Assembly: GCA_937892845.1 (NCBI GenBank)
Contig: CALBGP010000029.1
Location: forward strand, 62,001 to 126,000
Direction: 5' to 3'
DNA: 64,000 nt
Origin: an uncultured Eggerthellaceae bacterium
GTDB lineage: Bacteria; Actinomycetota; Coriobacteriia; Coriobacteriales; Eggerthellaceae
The notes beneath the pieces were generated by a model. It did not search any database. It saw only the letters and a list, made by a program, of their open reading frames with translations, and was not told where the DNA came from. This document shows, piece by piece, positions 50,107 to 59,883 of the stretch. The translations under genes and the position numbers were made by a program. Numbering within the stretch: the first letter of the stretch is position 1; the number at the start of each line of letters is the position of its first letter.

Positions 50107-51012
50107 CTACTCCATCATGACATCGCCGGTGGCGGCATCGACGTAAATCCGCTCGACCACTTCGCCCGTATCGTAGGCCGTCCGCGTGAACGTGATGAAA
50201 TCATCGCCGCGCTCATACGCCATCTCGTACACATACCGCGTGCCGTCAACGATGTGCTCGCAGGTACCCACACCCAGCGGCCAACCTTCGAGCAGATTCC
50301 CCTGCAGCTCCAAGACCTTGTTGGAGACTTCAACGGAAACCCCCAGGTCAGTAAGGAGAGCCGTGGGGAAATCACCGTATTCGCCCACCTGGGCTTCGCG
50401 GTCTATCTCCTCCAGATAGGCTCTCGCATACGCCTGCTCCTGATCACAAAGCAGCGCAGCATCCTCTTCGGTGGGATTCAAAGCGCGCGAAACATAACCG
50501 CTCGGAATCATCTCCCGGACAGAATCGGCGTAAAGGTCGCCGTCGAGGGGGTACGTGATGCTGAGCAACGAAGGCTCCGCGTCGGACTCTTCAGGAATGG
50601 AGAACGTGAACACGGCCGGAATCACGCCCGTGCCAGACACTTTAACGAAATTCCCGTTCAAGAAACCGTAGCCGCCGGTACTGGTCAGAGCATAGACCGT
50701 CAAGATTTCGCCATGGTATTCGCTGGCCATTATCAGATGGCCTTCCGCCGCGCACTCCGCATCAGGGACCAACGAATCGGCGGCTTCAGCAAGCAAGGCA
50801 TCACCGACAAACTGCGATTGGTCGACGGAAACAGGCGGTTCAGGTTCAAGCATATTGCCGCCCACACAACCCATCAGGGAAAACACCGCCAGTGCAAGCG
50901 AGAGAGCCACGGCAACGGCCAGCACTCCGCCCACGCACTCGGGAAGAAGGCCTGAGCGCGCACGCTCGGTACGCTTATGAGCCACAAGCTCGATGAACAG
51001 GTTCTGCATCAT
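50107..51012 (-). CDS. Membrane-anchored protein resembling the C-terminal sensor part of M56/BlaR1-like proteins
   Basis: 301 aa. One TM segment at about 27-50 (GGVLAVAVALSLALAVFSLMG), with a Cys just after it. The extracytoplasmic part contains AECAAEGHLIMASEYHGEILTVYALTSTGGYGFLNGNFVKVSGTGVIPAVFTF, the pattern I know from the C-terminal region of Firmicute M56/BlaR1-like proteins. The multi-TM M56 peptidase domain (HExxH) and a BlaI-type regulator are absent. ATG 51012 is chosen because GAGGAGG lies 8 bases upstream. Function unknown; perhaps a stand-alone cell-envelope sensor. Confidence 0.55.
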   Translation of the reverse strand: MMQNLFIELVAHKRTERARSGLLPECVGGVLAVAVALSLALAVFSLMGCVGGNMLEPEPPVSVDQSQFVGDALLAEAADSLVPDAECAAEGHLIMASEYHGEILTVYALTSTGGYGFLNGNFVKVSGTGVIPAVFTFSIPEESDAEPSLLSITYPLDGDLYADSVREMIPSGYVSRALNPTEEDAALLCDQEQAYARAYLEEIDREAQVGEYGDFPTALLTDLGVSVEVSNKVLELQGNLLEGWPLGVGTCEHIVDGTRYVYEMAYERGDDFITFTRTAYDTGEVVERIYVDAATGDVMME

Positions 51013-51278
51013 GGGAATCGCCTCCTCGTGATGGGCCTGAACGCACCGGGCACACGCAGCGCCCTTATCGGGAATCATACCACGCAGCAAAAGCGGACCG
51101 CGCCGCAAGCCCGCGCCCGGCACCGCGCGCACGCACTCTCCCGCTTCCCTTAAGAATTCCTTCAGGTTGGTCCGCAAGGCAGAAACGCCCCGCGAAGCAA
51201 AACGCTCCGAAGACAGAACCGCCCCGGGCCGATAGAACCCGGGGCGGAGGAGGCTTGCATCACTGCACGCGATAGCCG

Positions 51279-53345
51279 TTAATTACCGGCGGCTCGCTTT
51301 GCCTGATACTCTTCGACCAGCTTCTTCTGGACATCATGCGGCGCTTCTTCGTAGCCATCAAATTCCAGCGTGTACGATCCGCTGCCGCGGGACAGCGAAC
51401 GAAGGTCCTTCGTGTAGGTGACAACCTCAGCGTAAGGGACGCGCACCATGATGACGGTATCGCCCGCATTATCCGAGTCGGTGCCGACGATACGGCCGCG
51501 GCGGGTGGAGATATCCCCCATGATGGCGCCGGCATAAGCCTCGCCAACCGTGATGGCCATGTTGACCATGGGTTCCAAGATCACGGGGCTTGCCTGCTCG
51601 CATGCAGCGCGGAAGCCGATGCGCGCAGCCGTCTTGAACGCCATCTCGTTGGAGTCCACCGGGTGATACGAACCGTCGAACACGGTCACCTTCACGTCAA
51701 CCATGGGGTAACCCGCCAAGAAACCTTCGGTCATAGCATCCTGCACGCCTTTGTCGACCGCAGGAACCAGACCTCCGGGGATGGCGCCGCCCTTGATTTC
51801 GTCAGCGAACTCATAGCCCGCACCGGGATTGGGAGCAACACGCAGCCAGCAATCGCCGAACTGGCCCGCACCGCCGGTCTGCTTCTTATGGCGGCCCTGA
51901 GCCTCAGCCTGTCTGCGGATGGTCTCACGATACGGAATGCGCACGGGGACCAACCTGGCCGTGACGTTCGCCTGCTCCTTGAGGCGGTTCAGGATGGTGT
52001 CAACCTGGGCATCACCCATGGCGGTAAGGATGGTCTGATGGGTTTCCTCGTTGCGCTCGATGCGCACGGTGGGATCGTTTTCAACCACACGGGCCAGGAA
52101 GGTGCCCAGTTTGTCCTCTTCCTTCTTCTCCGCGGCCTCAATGGCTACCGGATACTGAGGGTTCGGGAAAGGCAGCGGCGCAATCTGAATCTTGCCGTAA
52201 ACGGACAGCGTATCGCCCGTCTTGGTCTCCGCCAGCTTCGGCACAACCACGATGTCGCCGGCCTTCGCGCTTTTGACGTCGACGGTCTCCTTGCCCTTCA
52301 TCAGGTAGATGTGGCCCAGGCGCTCCTTCTTGCCTGTGCGCGCATTCAACAGATCCATGCCGGGCGTAAGCGTACCGGAAAGCACCTTGACGAAGCTCAA
52401 GCGGCCCACATAGGGGTCAGCAAGCGTCTTGAAGACGAAGCATGAAGGCTCGCCTTCCTTGGTAACGGTGATAGAGCTGCCGTCGACAAGCTCGATGGGG
52501 CCATGCGCGGTAGGATGCGGGAAGTACGTGCAGATGTCCTCCATCAAGCCCTGGATGCCCTGCTTGATGATGGTGGAGCCCACGAACACCGGGACGAAGA
52601 GCTCCTGGGCGATGGCCTTGTCGAACAGACCCTCAAGCTCTTCCTGAGTCAGCTGCTCTTCGCCATCGAGGTACTTCATCATGAGCTCATCGTCGGCCTC
52701 GGCAACCAGGTCGCAGAGCTTATCGCGAGCTGCCTGGGCGGCAGCGGCATATTCAGCGGGAATGTCTTCGACGCGCTCGGAATCGCCGTCGAAGTAACGC
52801 GCCTTCATGCGCAAGACGTCGATGACGCCTTTGAAATCCTTATCAACGCCGATGGGAATGGTGACCGGACCCAGACGGCTGCCGAAGCGAGCGTGCAGGG
52901 TTGCCATGATGACGTCGAAGTTGGCGTTTTCGCGGTCGATATGATTGATGAAGACGGAGCGGGACAGACGCATGTCTTCGGCTTCATTCCAAAGTTTCGT
53001 GGTCATGACCTGAGGGCCTGCCACTGCATCAATGACAAACATGGCCATTTCGGCGGCCTGCATGGTGGCAAGAGTGTCGCCGATGAAATCAGGATGGCCG
53101 GAAGTGTCAAGCAGGTTGATCTTGTAATCCTTGTAGGGGATGGGGGCAATGGACGTGCTCATTGTGAACTTGCGCTTGATTTCCTCAGGGTCGTAATCCA
53201 TGTACGACTTTCCGTCGTGCGTGGTGCCCATGCGGGGAGTTTGGCCGGAGATGTGGAGCATCGCCTCTGCGAGTGAAGTTTTGCCCGCACCATCCTGCCC
53301 GACCAACACGATGTTGCGGACATGCAAAGTCTCGGGAGCTGCCAT
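51279..53345 (-). CDS. Elongation factor G-like translational GTPase
   Basis: About 688 aa. Five EF-G domains are recognisable. G1 is GQDGAGKT, G3 is DTSGHPDF, and G4 reads NHID instead of the canonical NKxD (FINHIDRENANF). Domain IV contains PYRETI...KKQTGGAGQFGDCWLRVAP. It belongs to the EF-G-like group (FusA2-type) found beside the true EF-G; roles in ribosome recycling, stress or tetracycline protection have been considered, none proven. Start at 53345 (GGTGG upstream) or a GTG at 53360. Single gene, not next to rpsL/rpsG/tuf. Confidence 0.9.
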   Translation of the reverse strand: MAAPETLHVRNIVLVGQDGAGKTSLAEAMLHISGQTPRMGTTHDGKSYMDYDPEEIKRKFTMSTSIAPIPYKDYKINLLDTSGHPDFIGDTLATMQAAEMAMFVIDAVAGPQVMTTKLWNEAEDMRLSRSVFINHIDRENANFDVIMATLHARFGSRLGPVTIPIGVDKDFKGVIDVLRMKARYFDGDSERVEDIPAEYAAAAQAARDKLCDLVAEADDELMMKYLDGEEQLTQEELEGLFDKAIAQELFVPVFVGSTIIKQGIQGLMEDICTYFPHPTAHGPIELVDGSSITVTKEGEPSCFVFKTLADPYVGRLSFVKVLSGTLTPGMDLLNARTGKKERLGHIYLMKGKETVDVKSAKAGDIVVVPKLAETKTGDTLSVYGKIQIAPLPFPNPQYPVAIEAAEKKEEDKLGTFLARVVENDPTVRIERNEETHQTILTAMGDAQVDTILNRLKEQANVTARLVPVRIPYRETIRRQAEAQGRHKKQTGGAGQFGDCWLRVAPNPGAGYEFADEIKGGAIPGGLVPAVDKGVQDAMTEGFLAGYPMVDVKVTVFDGSYHPVDSNEMAFKTAARIGFRAACEQASPVILEPMVNMAITVGEAYAGAIMGDISTRRGRIVGTDSDNAGDTVIMVRVPYAEVVTYTKDLRSLSRGSGSYTLEFDGYEEAPHDVQKKLVEEYQAKRAAGN

Positions 53346-53623
53346 TGAAACCACCGTCACTTTCTGGGATTACCCTGTTTGAAGCGGCTAATGCACATGA
53401 GCACAGTGTATCCCAAGGAGGTGGCATCGCCCACCCTGAGCAGGATTTTCGCACTCCTATGGAGCCGCCCCGAGGCGTGGTGTTTGACGACTGCCGTCGC
53501 GTGCCGTCAGCAGCAGCGCTAACGGGTTCTGGCGCGCCGTCCAGACTCCGCCGATACGACCAAAAAGGGCCGCACCCGAAAAGGCACGGCCCTTGAAAAC
53601 CTGAAGCGACGACGACGTGCGGC

Positions 53624-54625
53624 CTAGAACCACTCGCGCTTTCCAGCAAGGTAGGTTTGTTCGAATTCGGACTGGCTTTTCACGAGGTAGATGATGCCCT
53701 CCACCAGGCCGATCAGCCACACCACCGTGGCAGCAAGCCCGAAGGTGAGCAAGCTGCCCAGAAGCGAGACCCCCAGCATGATGAAGCCGGCGGTGTTGTA
53801 TCCCAGATAGAACTTATGGATGCCGAACATGCCCAAAAACACGCCGAGCAAACCAGCTGCGACATGATCTTTGGGGTGGGAGTACGATTGCGCCGCATAG
53901 GCTTGCTGCGCATACGCCTGCTGATAGGTCTGCTGGGCGTAAGACTGCTGGGCGTAAGGCTGCTGGACATACGGCTGGCCAACCCCTTGCGCTCCATACG
54001 CCTGCTGAACCGCAGGCGGAACAGGGGGAACGGCCTGCCCGACAGCGGGCGCGGACACAGATGCCGCGGCTGCGACAGGATCGGCGGCAGCCGGCATGGG
54101 GGCTGCAGGCGCGACGGGCGCATAGGCAAACTGGTCAGCTGGAGCTGCGGGCGCAGCAGCGGGAGCGGCAGCGGCCACAGGGGCAGCAGCAACAGGAGCC
54201 GGATCCGCAGCGGGAACGGCAGGCGCTCCAGCCACAGGGATAACGGTAGCGGGGGCTTGGTCCATAGCGGCAGCGGCGGCCTCCGCAGGCACCGGCACGG
54301 GCTCCAGGGTCACCGCGGGTGCAACCGAAACAGGTTCGACAGATTCAACCGCAACGGCGGACTCAACCGCAACGGTGGACTCAACCGCAACGGCGGGTTC
54401 AACAGACTCGGCGGTTTCGGCGGGCTCAACAGACGCAACGACCGCGGCAGCCCCAACGTCCTCAGCGGACCCATTTCCGTCATCGGACGCTGCAGCCTGC
54501 TGATTGCCGACAAGCTTCTGAAGCTCCTCGATCTGCTTTCTCAATTCCTCTATCTGCTGCGCTGCATCGACAACAGGGGTCGATGCCGCATCGGATGCGA
54601 CGGCTTCGCTCTTCTTCTCAGCCAT
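53624..54625 (-). CDS. TM2-domain protein with long Ala/Pro/Val and Tyr/Gln repeats
   Basis: 333 aa. Residues 20-42 are a short coiled coil (AQQIEELRKQIEELQKLVG). About 60-190 is Ala/Pro/Val/Glu-rich with repeats such as AVESTVAVESAVAVES. About 200-235 has tandem YAQQ/YQQ units. The C-terminal 75 residues are a TM2 domain: KDHVAAGLLGVFLGMFGIHKFYLG then two TM helices. The cytoplasmic tail may scaffold other proteins; function unknown. ATG 54625 follows GGAAAGGGAT. The repeats invite length variation between strains. Confidence 0.85.
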   Translation of the reverse strand: MAEKKSEAVASDAASTPVVDAAQQIEELRKQIEELQKLVGNQQAAASDDGNGSAEDVGAAAVVASVEPAETAESVEPAVAVESTVAVESAVAVESVEPVSVAPAVTLEPVPVPAEAAAAAMDQAPATVIPVAGAPAVPAADPAPVAAAPVAAAAPAAAPAAPADQFAYAPVAPAAPMPAAADPVAAAASVSAPAVGQAVPPVPPAVQQAYGAQGVGQPYVQQPYAQQSYAQQTYQQAYAQQAYAAQSYSHPKDHVAAGLLGVFLGMFGIHKFYLGYNTAGFIMLGVSLLGSLLTFGLAATVVWLIGLVEGIIYLVKSQSEFEQTYLAGKREWF

Positions 54626-54962
54626 GATGATCCCTTTCCTCGGCGCGAAATCTTGTTTACGGCAGCATCCTACACCCACAGGCCAACTACGCCGAAAGCC
54701 GCTGCCATTCTGTAAAACTGGCGTCGCATTTCCGTAATCGTCCGCACCTCAGGCGAATTCCCGTGCCACCTTCGGACCCGATCCGCCGAACGGATTTACG
54801 GCCGTCGGACCAGCCTGATAGCCAACCCCTCAGGCAACGGGCGGGCCGGGCGGCACGCGCCCGCAACGCAAAATGGCTCCGCGCCACCGCCCAGGCAGGC
54901 GGATGGCAACGGAGCCGTAGAGGTCGAAACGGGAAGAGCCGCTTTGACCGGAGGCGAAAACG

Positions 54963-56192
54963 CTAGTCGGCCTTACGCTCGGGAACCTTCCACATCAGCA
55001 CGAAGCCGAAAATGAACAGGATGCCGATGGACAGCACGCCCAGGTTCGCGAATCCCGTGATCTGGGTGATGAAGCTGACCAGGAATGTACCCATGACGGC
55101 AGCGTACTTGCCGAAGATATCGAAGAAGCCGAAGTACTCGTTGGCATGCTCCTTGGGAATGAGCTTGCCGAACTCGCTGCGCGAAAGCGCCTGGATGCCG
55201 CCCTGGAACAGACCGACCATGATGGCCAGGATCCAGAATTCGACAGCGCTCTTGAGAAAGAACGCGCCGAAGATGGTGATGAAGCCGTAGGCGGCAATGC
55301 CCACCAGCAGCATCTTCTTGGTACCCACCTTGTGCCCCAGGCGGCCGTAGATGATGGCGGATGGGAATGCCACGAACTGCGTGACAAGCAGCGCAAGCAC
55401 CATCTGCGTGGAATCGATGCCCAGATCAGCGCCGTAGCTGGTGGACAGCTTGATGATGGTATGGACGCCATCGATGTAGAAGAAGAACGCCAGCATGAAG
55501 TAACGCAGCGCTTTATCCGCCCACATGCTCTTGAGGGTGTTGAGCAGGCCGTGCAGCGTAGCGGAGAGCTGATGGGGGACGCGCTCCTTGTAATGCAGCT
55601 GATGGACGTTGCGCACCAGGGGGATGGTGAACAGAACCCACCACACCGCGGTGATGACGAAGGCGATCTTCATTCCCGTCATCATGTCAATGCCTATGAC
55701 GCCGCCGCCCAGCACAATTGCCAGACAAGCAATGAACGGCACGCAGCTGCCGATGTAACCCCAGGCATAGCCCTGGCTGGAAACTTCGTCCAGACGATCA
55801 TCGTCAGCAGTGGCGTCGATGAGCAGCGCATCGTAGAACACCATGGACGAGTTGAGTGAAATAGAAGCCACCACATACAGCCCCAGGAAGATCCACGCCT
55901 GCGAAGGCAGACCCAGAGCACAACAGAACACCGCGCCCGTGCCCACAAAGCCGATGAGGAACTTCTTCTTCATATGCTGCAGGTCGGCAAGCGAACCCAA
56001 GATGGGCATGAGCAATGCCACGACAAGCGAGGCGATGGTCTCCGCATAGCCCCAGGCAACCACCACGCTTCCCTCAGCGATGGAGCTGAAATACACGGGG
56101 ATGAGCGCCGTAGCCAGCAGAACGAACGCGGAATTTCCCACGTCGTACATGACCCAGCTCTTCTCCTGCTTCGTCATCTTGAGACGAGCCAT
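54963..56192 (-). CDS. MFS transporter of the UMF1 (Atg22-like) type
   Basis: 409 aa, about twelve TM helices. The N-terminal MTKQEKSWVMYDVGNSAFVLLATALIPVYF and MPILGSLADLQHMKKKFLIGF, with the later IQALSRSEFGKLIPKEHANEYFGFFDIFGKYAAVMGT, match the UMF1/vacuole-effluxer branch. Bacterial substrates are unknown; efflux of amino acids or sugars is guessed from relatives. ATG 56192 follows AAGGTG. It is divergent from the PLC-like gene. Confidence 0.85.
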   Translation of the reverse strand: MARLKMTKQEKSWVMYDVGNSAFVLLATALIPVYFSSIAEGSVVVAWGYAETIASLVVALLMPILGSLADLQHMKKKFLIGFVGTGAVFCCALGLPSQAWIFLGLYVVASISLNSSMVFYDALLIDATADDDRLDEVSSQGYAWGYIGSCVPFIACLAIVLGGGVIGIDMMTGMKIAFVITAVWWVLFTIPLVRNVHQLHYKERVPHQLSATLHGLLNTLKSMWADKALRYFMLAFFFYIDGVHTIIKLSTSYGADLGIDSTQMVLALLVTQFVAFPSAIIYGRLGHKVGTKKMLLVGIAAYGFITIFGAFFLKSAVEFWILAIMVGLFQGGIQALSRSEFGKLIPKEHANEYFGFFDIFGKYAAVMGTFLVSFITQITGFANLGVLSIGILFIFGFVLMWKVPERKAD

Positions 56193-56448
56193 CAAACACC
56201 TTCTCTCAATCGATTGCGGCCCACTGCCGTATGTCCGGCCACGCACAGCAGCGCGCCGCGACCGTTTTCAACCCTTATGTAACGGAACATCCAAATCTTT
56301 CCGGAGACAAGGGCAAATACGGAGGCAATTGTATATCATGTGCGGCAGAACGAAACGGCAGCCAGCGTGCGCATTCGTCAAATTGCGGTAAAACACCGCC
56401 GGCACGCCACTGCCGCCCATGATCTCCCATAAGGGAAAGGAGGCCGCC

Positions 56449-57474
56449 ATGCCGGCCATCATGACTCACGATTTCTTCGGAAAAGACGTATATCCGCAGC
56501 TGGGAACTATCATCGGACCCACCGAGGAAGAGCGCGACGCCTTCCTGCTGGGCAACCAGGGGCCCGATCCTTTGTTCTACGTGGTGCTCACGTACCGCAT
56601 GAAGCCGTTCTTCCATCTGGGCAGCATCATGCACAACGAGAAAACCAACAAGCTCATCACCGCCATGCGCGAGGCCATCGACCTGCTCGATGAGGACGAA
56701 CGTCCCGTGGGCCGCGCCTACGCCTACGGCTTTTTGTGCCACTACTCGCTGGACCGCGCCATGCACCCGCTGGTCTATTCGCAGCAATACGCCATCTGCG
56801 ACGCCGGCATCGAAGGCCTGGACAGCCGCTCCGAAAGCGAAGTGCACGCCGAAATCGAGCGCGAGTTCGACGAGATGGTGCTTTTCGCCAAGACCGGGGA
56901 GACCATTTCAACCTACCGTCCCGCCGTCCAAGTGCTGCGCGCCTCTGACGAAGTGCTGGACATCATCGGCAAGCTCTACGCCTACGTAGGCATGAAGGCA
57001 TTCAGCATGTTCCCGCCCTTCGACCTGTTCAAGGCCGCCGTCAAAAACTTCCGCTCGGTCCAGGGGCTGTTCTACTCCCCCTCCGGACGCCTGCGCAGCG
57101 TGGCAACCAGGATTGAGACCGGCGTGTTGAAGCGCCCGTTCTCGTTCTACCGCTCCATGTCGCATCGCGACCGTGCCATCGAGCAGAGCGTATTCGGCAA
57201 CCACGACAACCAGCCCTGGGAGAACCCGTTCACCCATGAGATCAGCACGGACAGCTTCTGGGATATCTACCTGCGCGCCCAAGACGACGCGATGTCCGCC
57301 ATCGCGGCCTTCTCCTCCGACGGATTCGCGAAAAAGGACGCACGCCGCATCACCCACAGCCTGAACTTCTCCGGCAAGCCGCTTGAAGATGTCAAGCGCG
57401 AAGCCGCCGAGGCGGGCATCGAAGCCCTCACCTCCCCCACCCAGGCTCCTGACCGGCCGGCCGAAGAAAGCTAA
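56449..57474 (+). CDS. Zinc-dependent phospholipase C-like protein
   Basis: 341 aa. MTHDFFGKDVYPQLG, FLLGNQGPDPLFY and GFLCHYSLDRAMHPLVYSQ supply the His and Asp residues of the Zn_dep_PLPC family; no signal peptide is seen, so it is probably cytoplasmic like many members of this family in Gram-positive gut bacteria. Actual phospholipase activity is unproven. ATG 56449 has an ideal AAAGGAGG. The next gene starts 4 bases after its stop codon, so they are co-transcribed. Confidence 0.8.
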   Translation: MPAIMTHDFFGKDVYPQLGTIIGPTEEERDAFLLGNQGPDPLFYVVLTYRMKPFFHLGSIMHNEKTNKLITAMREAIDLLDEDERPVGRAYAYGFLCHYSLDRAMHPLVYSQQYAICDAGIEGLDSRSESEVHAEIEREFDEMVLFAKTGETISTYRPAVQVLRASDEVLDIIGKLYAYVGMKAFSMFPPFDLFKAAVKNFRSVQGLFYSPSGRLRSVATRIETGVLKRPFSFYRSMSHRDRAIEQSVFGNHDNQPWENPFTHEISTDSFWDIYLRAQDDAMSAIAAFSSDGFAKKDARRITHSLNFSGKPLEDVKREAAEAGIEALTSPTQAPDRPAEES

Positions 57475-57477
57475 GCC

Positions 57478-58308
57478 ATGCTGGAAAGCGTGCTGGCGAT
57501 TCCCTTCTGGTACGAAATGGCCGGCGCGCTCACCGGCGGCTTGGCCGGCGGGATGACCGCCGTCCGGGCGAAATACGATATCTTCGGTACCGTCGTCATA
57601 GCCATCATCGCAGGGCTGGGCGGCGGTATCTTGCGCGATATCCTGCTGCAGGACTTCGGGATATACGCCTTCCAGCACCCGGTGCTCATCTTGGCATGCG
57701 CCGTTGCGGGTATGTTCGTGTTCTACTTCCACAAGATAGCCACCATGTTCGACTGGGTTGTGGACTTCATGGACAACCTGTCGGTAGGCCTCTGGGGCGT
57801 GGTTTCGGTGGGCAAGGGCCTCAGCGCGGGGCTGGGCATCATCCCATCCATCATTCTGGGCACCATCTGCGCTGTCGGCGGCGGCGTGCTGCGCGATGTT
57901 CTTATGGCGCAGCGTCCTGCCGCATTCCAGTCCGGAACCCTCTACGGCACGGCTGCCCTGTTCGGCTGCACCGCATTCGCCCTCATGAAGCAAAACGATT
58001 TCCTGGGCGACTACGCCGCCATCACCTGCGTGGTGCTGGTGTTCGCACTGCGCTACGCGTCGGAATTCTTCGGCTGGCACACCCACGCGCCAGAGGATTA
58101 CAGCGACAAGGTGATAGAACCCGTGAAGAAGGTGGCCAAGGTTGCCGCCGCTCCCGTGAAGAAGGTGGCCGGCATTGCGAAAGAGGAAGTGCGCGTGACT
58201 TCGCAGCCGCACAGGGAGAAGACCGCGCACCGCATCCGGCTGCGCGCCGATGCCAGCGAATCCCGCACCGCAGATAGCACCGATGACAAGGGGTCCAAGC
58301 GCCCATGA
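57478..58308 (+). CDS. UPF0126/YadS-type membrane protein (TRIC-like fold)
   Basis: 276 aa. Two repeats of three TM helices: ALTGGLAGGMTAVRAKYDIFGTVVIAIIAGLGGGILRDILL and later VGKGLSAGLGIIPSIILGTICAVGGGVLRDVLM; GG-x-x-RD is the family signature. A glycine transport role has been suggested for some members, and TRIC-type cation channels share the fold. A Lys/Ala-rich cytoplasmic tail of about 75 residues follows (VIEPVKKVAKVAAAPVKK...). The stop codon overlaps the next gene's ATG by four bases. Confidence 0.8.
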   Translation: MLESVLAIPFWYEMAGALTGGLAGGMTAVRAKYDIFGTVVIAIIAGLGGGILRDILLQDFGIYAFQHPVLILACAVAGMFVFYFHKIATMFDWVVDFMDNLSVGLWGVVSVGKGLSAGLGIIPSIILGTICAVGGGVLRDVLMAQRPAAFQSGTLYGTAALFGCTAFALMKQNDFLGDYAAITCVVLVFALRYASEFFGWHTHAPEDYSDKVIEPVKKVAKVAAAPVKKVAGIAKEEVRVTSQPHREKTAHRIRLRADASESRTADSTDDKGSKRP

Positions 58309-58994
58309 GCCTGTTTTCCGTCGACAACCTCTCCGTAAGCCTGCCGCGCGATGGCCGCACGGCCCAGGTGGTCAGCCGCGTCAGCTTCGATCTGAACGAA
58401 GGCTGCATAGCCGATCTCACCGGCGCCTCCGGCTGCGGCAAAAGCACGCTGCTGCGCGCCTGCGCCCTGATGCTTCCCCACGAAAGCGGCACCGTGCGCC
58501 TGAAAGGCCGCGACTGCACGGACTTCGAACCCACGCGCTGGAGGGCTTCCGTCTGCCTCATCCCCCAGAAAGCATCCCTGCTTCCCGCAAGCGTGAAGGA
58601 CAACCTGCTCTCACCTTGGAAACTGGCGGTGCGCAAAGGCGCAACGCCCCCAAGCGACGCAGAGCTTCGCCGCGCCATGGATGCGGCGCTTCTTGACGAT
58701 GTGGCGCTCGATCGCGACGCCAGCCGGCTCTCAGGCGGGCAAGCCGCGCGTATTGCACTGCTCCGCGCGTTTCTGACCAGGCCCGATGTCCTGCTCATGG
58801 ACGAAGCGGACGCCGCATTGGATAACGAATCATCCGCTGCCGTAAGCCACCTTACCGCCCAAGCCGCAAAGCGCGGCGCCGCCTGCCTGCGCATCAGGCA
58901 TCGCGGGCCGGACGGCCTTGCAACCTTGACGCTGCATATGGCCGACGGGAAATTGCGGGAAACGGAGACCGGAGAGGAGGTGCCTCGTGAATAG
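58305..58994 (+). CDS. ABC transporter ATP-binding protein, FetA (YbbL)-like
   Basis: 229 aa. Walker A GASGCGKST, Q-loop LIPQKASLLP, signature LSGGQAAR, Walker B DVLLMDEADAALD. The H-loop region reads RIRHRG, in place of the usual THD-like sequence. Pairs with the next gene as in fetAB, proposed to export iron under oxidative stress in E. coli. Overlaps the upstream gene by four bases and the downstream permease by eight, so it belongs to the four-gene operon starting at 56449. Confidence 0.85.
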   Translation: MSLFSVDNLSVSLPRDGRTAQVVSRVSFDLNEGCIADLTGASGCGKSTLLRACALMLPHESGTVRLKGRDCTDFEPTRWRASVCLIPQKASLLPASVKDNLLSPWKLAVRKGATPPSDAELRRAMDAALLDDVALDRDASRLSGGQAARIALLRAFLTRPDVLLMDEADAALDNESSAAVSHLTAQAAKRGAACLRIRHRGPDGLATLTLHMADGKLRETETGEEVPRE

Positions 58995-59799
58995 CGGCGT
59001 GGTGGAGATAGGATGGATAGAGCTTGTCTGCGCCACCCTGTTCATGGTGGCAGCCGCCATAATCTCCTGGAAACTAGAGCTTGGCCAGGGCAAACGCATA
59101 GCCGTATCAACGCTGCGCTGCTTCCTGCAGCTTCTGGCCTGCGGTTTCTGCCTGGCATATCTTTTCGAACTGCAGACCTGGTGGCTTGTAGCCATCGTGC
59201 TGGTATGCATGGTGGCAGCGGCCACCCAGATTGCGCTGGGGCGCGTCAAGAGCACGGTCCCGGGACTTGCCGCGCCGGTGTTCGCCAGCATTGCGCTGTC
59301 ATCCCTTGCGGCAGTCGCCCTGATCACGCAGGGCGTCATCCACGCCGACCCGTGGTACAACGCGCGCGAACTCATCCCCATAGCCGGCATGGTGGTGGGA
59401 AACGCCATGAGCAGCATCGCCGTGGCGGCCGACCGCCTGTTCTCGGGGATGGATGCTCGCGAAGATGAGATGTTCAGCCTGATAGCGCTTGGCGCCACCC
59501 CGCGCGAAGCGGCGTTCTCAAGCATCAAAGCCAGCATCGCCGCCGGCATGACGCCCACGCTGGCCACCATGAGCGCGGCCGGAATCGTGAGCATCCCGGG
59601 CATGATGACCGGACAGATCCTGGCCGGCGCCGATCCGCTCGGCGCGGCGAAATACCAGATAGTCATCCTGATGGCCATCACGGCGGCCAACACCGCCGCC
59701 ATCATGCTGGCATGCCTGCTCATCTACAAGAAGCGATTCGCGGAAAACGGATACTACCTGGACCGGGGCCTGCGTGAAACCGAAAGCGAGCGAAACTAG
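58987..59799 (+). CDS. ABC transporter permease, FetB (YbbM)-like
   Basis: 270 aa, about seven TM helices. RIAVSTLRCFLQLLACGFCLAYLF, ELIPIAGMVVGNAMSSIAVAADRLF and EAAFSSIKASIAAGMTPTLATMSAAGIVSIPGMMTGQILAGADPLGAAKYQIVI are the UPF0014/FetB pattern. A GTG start at 58987 follows GGAGAGGAGG and overlaps fetA-like gene. Iron export is inferred from E. coli FetAB only. Confidence 0.9.
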   Translation: MNSGVVEIGWIELVCATLFMVAAAIISWKLELGQGKRIAVSTLRCFLQLLACGFCLAYLFELQTWWLVAIVLVCMVAAATQIALGRVKSTVPGLAAPVFASIALSSLAAVALITQGVIHADPWYNARELIPIAGMVVGNAMSSIAVAADRLFSGMDAREDEMFSLIALGATPREAAFSSIKASIAAGMTPTLATMSAAGIVSIPGMMTGQILAGADPLGAAKYQIVILMAITAANTAAIMLACLLIYKKRFAENGYYLDRGLRETESERN

Positions 59800-59846
59800 A
59801 CCGCCCTACAACAGGTCCATGCGCCTTCGGGCTGCGACTGCGTGCC

Positions 59847-59881
59847 CTCGCCCTCGCCCTCGCCCTCGCCCTCGGCCTCGG
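59847..59881. repeat. CCCTCG hexanucleotide run
   Basis: Four perfect CCCTCG-type units and two degenerate ones in a row lie between the fetB-like gene and the 3' end of the convergent MFS gene. Because the unit is six bases it is a simple-sequence tract of the kind that varies in copy number. Confidence 0.7.
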
Positions 59882-59883
59882 CC

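Noticed and set aside
59847..59881. Phase-variation tract controlling the neighbouring genes
   Set aside because: The hexanucleotide run lies between the 3' ends of two convergent genes, outside both coding regions and promoters, so a switch effect is unlikely.
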